Shown piece after piece: positions 35,155 through 40,515 of a stretch of DNA of 40,515 nt. The translations under genes and the position numbers were made by a program. Below the pieces are notes generated by a model. That model ran no database searches. It was not told the origin of the DNA and worked only from the letters and a program-made list of their open reading frames with translations. How positions within the stretch are numbered: position 1 is the stretch's first letter; each line of letters starts with the position of its first letter. This stretch comes from an uncultured bacterium (GTDB lineage Bacteria > Pseudomonadota > Gammaproteobacteria > Burkholderiales > Burkholderiaceae_E): the NCBI GenBank assembly GCA_903934795.1, contig CAIZPE010000189.1:1-40515 (forward strand), in the 5' to 3' direction.

Positions 35155-36533
35155 GACACGGGCAGCCGCGCCCCGGCCCGCGTGGCGCCCGCGGGTCCGA
35201 GGGGCGCGATGGGATTGCTCAGCACATAGTCGGCAAAGGCCGACCCGCTCATCGACTTGCTGAACACCCAGCCCTGCAGCAGGTCGGCGCCCCAGCCGGC
35301 GAGCAGCACCCGGTGCTCGGGCTTTTCCACGCCCTCGGCCACCACCTCCTTGCGCAGGGCGTGCAGCATGCCGATGGCCGAGCGCGCCAGGTCACGCGCT
35401 TCCTGGCTCTCGAGCAGGTCGGTCAGGAAGCTGCGGTCGAGCTTGATCGAGTCCACCGGCAGCCGCTTCAGGTAGGTGAGCGAGGAGTAGCCGGTGCCGA
35501 AGTCATCCAGCGCCAGGCTCAGGCCCATCGCCGCGAGCGCATTGAGCCGCTGCTCCACCTCGCGCGGCTCGTCCATCAGCAGGCTCTCGGTGATCTCGAG
35601 CTTCAGGCCGCTGGCGGGCATGCCGGTCTGCGCGAGCACCTCGCGCACTTCATCGACGAAGTCGGGCCTCTGGAACTGGTGCACCGACACATTCACGCTC
35701 ACCACCGACACCGGCACGCCGTCGCGGCGCCACTGCATGAACTGGCGGCAGGCCTCGCGCAGCACCCAGCTGCCGATCGGCGAGATCAATCCGGTTTCCT
35801 CGGCCAGCGGAATGAATCGGCCGGGCGGAACCATGCCGCGCTCGGGATGCTGCCAGCGGATCAGGGCCTCGCAGCCCTGGACGACGCCGGAGCGGGCCTG
35901 CACCAGCGGCTCGTAGTGCAGCAGGAACTCGCCATTCGCCAGGGCCCGCCGCATCTCGGTATCCATCGCGGCGCGGTGCACCGCCTCGGCCTCCATGTCA
36001 GCCAGGTAGATCGCCACCGAGCCCTGGCCCCTGGCCTTGGCACGGTACATGGCCATGTCGGCGTGGCGCAGCAGCTCGGCGGGGTCATTGCCCTGGTCGG
36101 GATAGCTGGCGATGCCGATGCAGGCATTGATGTAGCGGTTCGCGCCGGCGAGATCGAAGGGCCGGGCGAGCGTGGCCACCAGCTGTTCGGCCTGCGCCCG
36201 CGCGGCGTCATCGTCCACGGCCGAGAGCGCGAGCGCGAACTCGTCGCCCCCCAGGCGGGCCACCACGCCGCGTTCGCCCAGGGTCTCGCGCAGCCGGCGC
36301 CCGACCTCGCCGAGCATGCGGTCGCCGGCGGCATGGCCGAGGCTGTCGTTGATGTGGGAGAAGCCGTCCAGATCGACGAAGAGCACCGTCTCGCGGCGGC
36401 TTTCCTCACGGGCCTGGCTCAGCCGTTGGCCGAGCTGCTCCAGGAAATTCGGTCGGTTGGGCAGGCCGGTGAGCGAGTCGATGTTGGCGCGCACTTCCAG
36501 CAGGGCGGCGCGCCGTGCAGACTCCAGGCCCAC
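35142..36533 (-). CDS. GGDEF-EAL c-di-GMP protein, C-terminal part (frame broken)
   Basis: This frame encodes 463 residues from GTG 36533: a diguanylate cyclase domain (LTGLPNR linker at 21-27, GGDEF at 95-99 intact) and a phosphodiesterase domain (EAL at 222-224, then VNVSVHQFQRP, EITES, LDDFGTGYSSL, KLDRSF and VAEGVE, all active-site groups present). There is no RxxD product-inhibition site before GGDEF. Residues upstream of the GTG in this frame (GALLAARA...TPAEQALITGLAGRLA) still read as a GAF-like region, showing that the natural protein continues into the frame of the gene at 36406-37809. Joining the two needs the loss of one base near 36,620. An independent start at 36533 is possible but has no good ribosome site. 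Confidence 0.8.
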   Translation of the reverse strand: MGLESARRAALLEVRANIDSLTGLPNRPNFLEQLGQRLSQAREESRRETVLFVDLDGFSHINDSLGHAAGDRMLGEVGRRLRETLGERGVVARLGGDEFALALSAVDDDAARAQAEQLVATLARPFDLAGANRYINACIGIASYPDQGNDPAELLRHADMAMYRAKARGQGSVAIYLADMEAEAVHRAAMDTEMRRALANGEFLLHYEPLVQARSGVVQGCEALIRWQHPERGMVPPGRFIPLAEETGLISPIGSWVLREACRQFMQWRRDGVPVSVVSVNVSVHQFQRPDFVDEVREVLAQTGMPASGLKLEITESLLMDEPREVEQRLNALAAMGLSLALDDFGTGYSSLTYLKRLPVDSIKLDRSFLTDLLESQEARDLARSAIGMLHALRKEVVAEGVEKPEHRVLLAGWGADLLQGWVFSKSMSGSAFADYVLSNPIAPLGPAGATRAGARLPVSQSA

Positions 36534-37809
36534 CGCCAGCCGGCCGGCCAGCCCGGTGATCAGGGCCTGCTCGGCGGGCGTGACAGGCGCGGTCGCGGCA
36601 CGGGCGGCGAGCAGCGCCCCGGCAGAGCCACCAGCCGTCTTCCTCGGCCACCGCTACCATCACCGCAGCACCGGGCATGCCGCGCACCATCAGGTCCCGT
36701 GCAATGCCGGCAATCTCCCGGACCGGCCGACCCTCCAGGATGAGCTGGTCGATCCGGGCGAGCGCACCCAGGGTGTCGAACTGCTGGGCGAGGCCCTCGG
36801 CCATGCGGTTGAACGAGTGGCCGAGCCGGGTGAATTCATTGTCCCCGCTGAGCGCCACCCGATGGGCGAAGTCCCGTTCGGCCAGCCGTTCGGTGGCCTG
36901 GGTGAGGGACTGCAGCGGCCCCAGGGTTCGTCTGACCGCCACCAGCGCGAGCAGCAGCGCGCTCATCAGTGCCAGCAGGGCGGCAGGCAGGACCGCCTGG
37001 TTGAGCCGGTTCTCCGCGGAGCGGGCGATCCGCACCGGCTGGGTGAGCACCAGAAGCCAGCTCTCGGTGTCGAACCGGGACTTCAGGAAGACCTCGCCGA
37101 AGACGCTGCTCTGGTCCTCCTCACCGGTCCAGTCCACCCGACCCAGGAGCTGATCGGCCGGCCGGCCGGCAAGCTGATCCAGCACGCTGCGCGGCAGTGG
37201 GCGCTCACAATGCATTGGCTGGGTCCGGGCGTCCAGGGCGCAGAAGGCGGCGTTGGCGGCCTGCAGATCGGTGCCTGCCCACAGCACGGAGCGGCTCAGT
37301 CGCAGTGCCAGCGCGGCTGCGTCGGCCACGGCGGCATCCGCCCGCAGCAGCCAGATCTCGGCAGGCTCGCCGCCGGCGGCGTTCAGCACCACCAGTCGGC
37401 CGCGTCCCGGCCGCGGGCGGTCCTGCGACGCGAGCGCCGCTGGCGGCTCGCCGCTCTGGCCGGGCAGGGCCCAGGCCGGCGCTCCCGCGGCCGGCAGGCG
37501 GGCCACCCGGTCGAAGGGCGAGGCCGGATCCGTGAGCAGTCCGGCGAGGTCCTGGCGCTCGATCCGGCTCGCCGCCATCCCGTCGTAGGCGGCGAGCCGC
37601 TCCATCATCACCTGGGTGAGCGACTCGATGGACTCACCCAGCGCCGCGTAATGACGGGCACGCAGCGCCTCGCGCGCCTGATGCTGGCCGACGCCCAGGG
37701 TGATCGCCGCCGGCAGGATGCCCAGCAGCAGGAAGGCCAGCAGCATGCGCCGGGCCACCCGGGTACCGAGCGCACTGCCCAGCCAGGCCCGTGCGGTCGG
37801 CTGGCTCAC
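36406..37809 (-). CDS. Membrane sensor half of the GGDEF-EAL protein, N-terminal part (frame broken)
   Basis: From ATG 37809 this frame encodes an N-terminal helix (about 22-42), a periplasmic sensor region of about 220 residues, a second helix (about 268-290), a HAMP linker (RRTLGPLQSLTQA...GDNEFTRLGHSFNRMAEGL) and the start of a GAF-like domain ending AEEDGWWL. After about 36,620 the frame degenerates into an arginine- and proline-rich sequence (CRDRACHARRAG), which I take as out-of-frame reading. The total 35142-37809 is 2668 bases, one base more than a whole number of codons; removing one gives an 888-residue dCache/HAMP/GAF/GGDEF/EAL protein. A G-run of four at the break suggests a slip. 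The start overlaps the pilin stop by 4 bp. Confidence 0.75.
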   Translation of the reverse strand: MSQPTARAWLGSALGTRVARRMLLAFLLLGILPAAITLGVGQHQAREALRARHYAALGESIESLTQVMMERLAAYDGMAASRIERQDLAGLLTDPASPFDRVARLPAAGAPAWALPGQSGEPPAALASQDRPRPGRGRLVVLNAAGGEPAEIWLLRADAAVADAAALALRLSRSVLWAGTDLQAANAAFCALDARTQPMHCERPLPRSVLDQLAGRPADQLLGRVDWTGEEDQSSVFGEVFLKSRFDTESWLLVLTQPVRIARSAENRLNQAVLPAALLALMSALLLALVAVRRTLGPLQSLTQATERLAERDFAHRVALSGDNEFTRLGHSFNRMAEGLAQQFDTLGALARIDQLILEGRPVREIAGIARDLMVRGMPGAAVMVAVAEEDGWWLCRGAARRPCRDRACHARRAGPDHRAGRPAGGGPGVCTARRPAGSARQHRLAHRPAQPTEFPGAARPTAEPGP

Positions 37810-38363
37810 TTGCTGGACGCCGTGGCGTCGAGGTCTTTCGCGAAGCCGGTGAACCGGCCGTTCAGGCCGCGAACCACATCGTCGAGCGCCGTGTCATCGG
37901 AGACAACTTTCGAGGTCTCCCCGTCCCTGCCGATGCTGTAGAGGTCGTAGTCGGTGTTCAGCGGCTTGAGATTCTTGCGCTGCCGCGCCTGGCCATTGCC
38001 CCTCTCGGTCTCGAGGTTGAAGTACTGGTAGGCACGGCCCCAGGGGTCGGCGACGCTGCCGCGGCCGATTTCGTCGAGGCTGTCGGGGAGCCGCCGGTTG
38101 TTCAGTTCGAAGCTCTTGATCCGGTTCGAGATCTCGAGGATGTCGCTCACGGCGGTGGCCGCCTTGGCGCGGTCGAGGTAGCGGTCGTAGGCGCGGACCG
38201 CAAAGGTGGCGAGCAGGGCGACGATGCCCACGGCCACCATGACTTCCAGCATGGTGTAGCCGAGTTCACGCAGGCGGGCGCGGCGTCGGACGACCTCGTC
38301 GTCGGTGCTTGTGCTGGCGGGCAGCGCGCCGGCGTGCCGGGGCTCGGGCGGAATGTCGCTCAT
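37806..38363 (-). CDS. GspG-like pseudopilin / type IV pilin-like protein
   Basis: This 185-residue protein has a prepilin signal with an unusually long 35-residue leader, cleavage G35|Y36, and the required Glu at +5 (E40) in LGYTMLEVMVAVGIVALLA, a stretch that is both signal and helix. After the helix, the protein carries ADPWGRAYQYFN (105-116) and DLYSIGRDG (140-148), both hallmarks of the major pseudopilin GspG of type II secretion. No other gsp or pil gene is present, so it may work with a system elsewhere or be an independent minor pilin. Its stop overlaps the start of the c-di-GMP sensor gene (ATGA), so the two are made together. ATG 38363 is preferred since it gives the shortest leader with a start codon. 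Confidence 0.82.
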   Translation of the reverse strand: MSDIPPEPRHAGALPASTSTDDEVVRRRARLRELGYTMLEVMVAVGIVALLATFAVRAYDRYLDRAKAATAVSDILEISNRIKSFELNNRRLPDSLDEIGRGSVADPWGRAYQYFNLETERGNGQARQRKNLKPLNTDYDLYSIGRDGETSKVVSDDTALDDVVRGLNGRFTGFAKDLDATASSK

Positions 38364-38460
38364 GGACGGGATGATCGGTCGCGGCCTGCGCGGCTGACCA
38401 GCGGGCCGGGATGGAAGGCCCGCGGGTCCGGCCGAACGGCCCGGGGCCGCCGACCCCGCC

Positions 38461-39453
38461 TCACTGCATGGTGAGGCCGGTCTCGCGCACGAAACGGGCC
38501 CAGCGCTCGGTCTCGCGCGCCACCATGGCATCCACCTCGGCGGGTGTGCCCGGCGGCAGGGGGCTGCCGCCGATGGTCTCGATGCGGGCGATCACCTCGG
38601 GGTCGGCCAGCGCCCGGGCCACTTCGGCTGCCAGCCGCTGCAGGGCAGGGCGGGGCGTGCCCGCCGGCGCCATGAAGGCGTACCACGAGATGACCGGCGC
38701 CTCGGGGAACCCGGCCTCGGCGAGCGTGGGCAGATCGGGGAACTGCGGGTTGCGGGCCGGCGCCACCACCGCCAGCGCCCGCATCTTGCCGGCCTTGACA
38801 TGCGGTGCGGCCACGCCGAAGGGCATCAGCGCGAACTCGATCCGGCCCGCGATCAGGTCGGGCACCACCGGCGGATAGCCCTTGTAGCCCACCGAGGTGA
38901 GCTGGATGCCGGTCTGCTTGCGCAGCATCTCCACCCCCAGGGTCTGCGAGGTGCCGTTGCCGGCATTGGCGTAGTTGAACTGGCCCGGTCGGGCGCGGGC
39001 CAGCGCGACGAAGTCCTTCAGGCTGCGGGCCTCGACGCTGTTGGCCACCACCACCAGATTGGGCACCTGGCCCAGCATGGCGATGCCGGCGAAGTCGCGC
39101 GAGGGATGCCACGACAGCTTCTGGAAGGCGGGCAGCGTCACATGCGAGAGCGTGGCCAGCAGCAGGGTGTGGCCGTCGGCATCGGCGCGTGCCACCGCTT
39201 CGGTGCCGATGCTGCCGCCGGCGCCCGGTCGGGCCTCGACCACCACCGGCTGGCCGAGCGTGGCGGCGAGCCGGTCGGTGACGGCCCGCGCCATCAGGTC
39301 GACGATGCCGCCGCCCGGGAAGGGCTCGATGATCCGCACGGGCTTGCTCGGCGACCAGGCCGCCGGCGACTGGGCCCACGCCGGCGTCTGCGCGGCGACC
39401 AGGCTCAGCACGAGGCCCAGGGTGATCAGGATTCGGATGACGAGCGGTTTCAT
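38461..39453 (-). CDS. Bug/TctC-type tripartite tricarboxylate receptor
   Basis: This 330-residue periplasmic binding protein is of the Bug family, greatly expanded in Burkholderiales. The signal peptide core is about 5-22 with cleavage AWA|QS after residue 27. Family motifs are KPVRIIEPFPGGGIVD (37-52), PVVVEARPGAGGSIGTEAVA (the ligand loop) and the FPDLPTLAEAGFPE element. Bug proteins bind carboxylates or amides and often lack membrane partners; none is adjacent here. ATG 39453 is chosen because AAGGAAA lies just before it and the signal peptide starts at once; a longer frame adds only non-signal residues. It is divergent from the SDR gene at 39545, 91 bp apart. Confidence 0.93.
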   Translation of the reverse strand: MKPLVIRILITLGLVLSLVAAQTPAWAQSPAAWSPSKPVRIIEPFPGGGIVDLMARAVTDRLAATLGQPVVVEARPGAGGSIGTEAVARADADGHTLLLATLSHVTLPAFQKLSWHPSRDFAGIAMLGQVPNLVVVANSVEARSLKDFVALARARPGQFNYANAGNGTSQTLGVEMLRKQTGIQLTSVGYKGYPPVVPDLIAGRIEFALMPFGVAAPHVKAGKMRALAVVAPARNPQFPDLPTLAEAGFPEAPVISWYAFMAPAGTPRPALQRLAAEVARALADPEVIARIETIGGSPLPPGTPAEVDAMVARETERWARFVRETGLTMQ

Positions 39454-39544
39454 GCGTTTCCTTCGGGAGGTGGCGGCCAACCCCGGCCGCGCCTTTCCAT
39501 GATGCAATCAGTGCCCGTCAGCATGCATCCCCGAGGCGACCGCC

Positions 39545-40420
39545 ATGTTCCAGAACGCTCTCTTCCAGGGCCACCGCATCCTCGTCACCGGTGGCGGCAC
39601 CGGCCTGGGCAAGGCCATGGCCGGCCGCCTGCTGCAGCTGGGCGCCGGCATCGTGATCTGCGGCCGCCGCAAGGGCGTGCTCGATGCCACCGCCGCCGAG
39701 CTCATGGCGCAGCACGGTGGCCAGGTCGATACCGTGGCCTGCGATGTGCGCGATGCCGCGGCGGTCGACGAAATGATGGACGACATCTTCGCCGCGGGCC
39801 CGCTCACCGGCCTCATCAACAACGCTGCCGGCAACTTCATCAGCCGCACCGAAGACCTCTCGCCGCGGGGCTTCGACGCCGTGGCCAACACCGTCATGCA
39901 CGGCACCTTCTATGTCACCCATGCCGCCGGCCGGCGCTGGATCGCGGCCGGGCGCAAGGGCACGGTGCTTTCGATCATCGTCACCTGGGTCTGGACCGGA
40001 TCGCCCTTTGTCGTGCCCTCGGCCATGTCCAAGGCCGGCATCGACGTCATGACCAAGTCGCTGGCGGTGGAGTGGGGCCGTCACGGCATCCGCCTGAACG
40101 CCATCGCCCCCGGCATCTTCCCCACCGAGGGCGCAGGCGCCCGGCTGCGGCCGGTGCCCGGCACCCCCGGGGTCGAGACCACCCACAATCCCATGGGCCG
40201 GCTCGGCCGCATGGAAGAGCTCACCGACCTGGCGGCCTTCCTGATGGCGCCGGGCTGCGAGTGGCTCACCGGCCAGACCATCGCCATCGACGGGGCCAAC
40301 TGGTTGGCCAATGGCGCGTACTTCAAGCAGTATCTCGACTGGACGGACGAGCAGTGGGCGCAGGCCCGCGCCCGCATCAAGGAAGCCAACGACCGCGACA
40401 AGGCGCAGCGCTCCACCTGA
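39545..40420 (+). CDS. SDR oxidoreductase, 2,4-dienoyl-CoA reductase-like
   Basis: This 291-residue NAD(P)-dependent short-chain dehydrogenase has the nucleotide motif TGGGTGLG (15-22), CDVRD (66-70) and NNAAGNF (92-98). The classical YxxxK pair is altered: the lysine is K163 but the tyrosine position is serine (SAMSK, 159-163). That pattern and the NNAAGNF motif are typical of the 2,4-dienoyl-CoA reductase branch, where the proton donor differs. The C-terminal TGQTIAIDGANWLANG is conserved. A role in removing double bases during unsaturated fatty acid beta-oxidation (the 2,4-dienoyl double bonds) is expected from the family. GAGG precedes ATG 39545. A strong hairpin follows 13 bp after the stop. 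Confidence 0.92.
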   Translation: MFQNALFQGHRILVTGGGTGLGKAMAGRLLQLGAGIVICGRRKGVLDATAAELMAQHGGQVDTVACDVRDAAAVDEMMDDIFAAGPLTGLINNAAGNFISRTEDLSPRGFDAVANTVMHGTFYVTHAAGRRWIAAGRKGTVLSIIVTWVWTGSPFVVPSAMSKAGIDVMTKSLAVEWGRHGIRLNAIAPGIFPTEGAGARLRPVPGTPGVETTHNPMGRLGRMEELTDLAAFLMAPGCEWLTGQTIAIDGANWLANGAYFKQYLDWTDEQWAQARARIKEANDRDKAQRST

Positions 40421-40433
40421 GCCCACCGGCCTC

Positions 40434-40455
40434 GCGCGGCGCCTCGACGCCGCGC
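40434..40455 (+). terminator. Possible terminator hairpin after the SDR gene
   Basis: A perfect 8-bp GC stem (GCGCGGCG/CGCCGCGC) with a six-base loop lies 13 bp after the stop. No T-run follows; the sequence turns into degenerate CCTGCC repeats, so intrinsic termination is plausible but unproved. Confidence 0.4.
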
Positions 40456-40515
40456 CCTCTGCCCGCCTGCCCCGCCTGCCGCCTGCCCTGTTTGCTGCCT
40501 GCCCCGAACCCCCCC
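40456..40515 (+). repeat. Degenerate CCTGCC-type tandem repeat at window edge
   Basis: The last 60 bases are C-rich with repeated CGCCTGCC/CTGCCTGCC units and end in CCCCCC. No gene is seen. It may be a short low-complexity tract or an assembly edge. Confidence 0.4.

Overview
The window is about 40.5 kb of very GC-rich DNA with almost no gaps between genes. The gene content points to a betaproteobacterium, most likely in Burkholderiales. The evidence is a Bug/TctC-type solute receptor, the chromosomal block mnmG-rsmG-parA-parB with nearby parS sites, a GTP-dependent PEP carboxykinase, and many aldehyde dehydrogenase, IclR and MOSC genes of the kind these bacteria carry. The genus is not determined. 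I see no tRNA, rRNA, CRISPR array, insertion sequence or phage gene.

Region 1 (1-4270): the N-terminal part of a cytochrome P450 runs off the left edge. It is followed by a YchJ/SEC-C protein and a complete molybdate operon, modA-modB-modC-modE, preceded by a good candidate ModE operator. Region 2 (4421-10827): an orphan NarX-type histidine kinase with two PAS domains, a Tat-exported transglutaminase-like protein, a TlpA-like thioredoxin, an AbrB-family membrane protein and a second, complete P450. Region 3 (15864-10830, minus strand): a tightly packed seven-gene run starting with an FNR-like regulator. It continues with a keto-acid hydratase-like enzyme, a serine/threonine dehydratase, a MOSC protein, a 58-residue membrane protein, a 390-residue protein I do not recognise, and a PNPOx-like flavoprotein. 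The regulator lacks one of the four FNR iron-sulphur cysteines.

Region 4 (16060-29606) is central carbon and amino-acid catabolism. It holds pckG, a class III omega-aminotransferase, a secreted cyclase-family hydrolase, a DUF1007 protein, a PdxA homologue with a Gly/Ala/Met insertion, an M20 carbamoyl-amino-acid hydrolase and an IclR regulator. Divergent from iclR is a catabolic run of a methylmalonate/malonate-semialdehyde dehydrogenase, a succinate-semialdehyde dehydrogenase-like enzyme and a GMC oxidoreductase. A strong sigma70-type promoter with an overlapping dyad operator lies between iclR and this run. Several of these genes could together degrade N-carbamoyl-beta-alanine or beta-alanine to acetyl-CoA; that is inference.

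Region 5 (29607-35154): a 1.19 kb non-coding stretch carries two 16-bp parS sites in inverted orientation, upstream of mnmG, rsmG, parA and parB, so this part lies in the chromosome segregation region. Region 6 (35142-38363, minus strand): a lone GspG-like pseudopilin is translationally coupled to a membrane GGDEF-EAL protein whose reading frame is broken by one base near 36,620. Region 7 (38461-40515): a Bug-type receptor diverges from a 2,4-dienoyl-CoA-reductase-like SDR. The best candidates for something undescribed are the pseudopilin/c-di-GMP pair and the FNR-led seven-gene operon; neither is proven.
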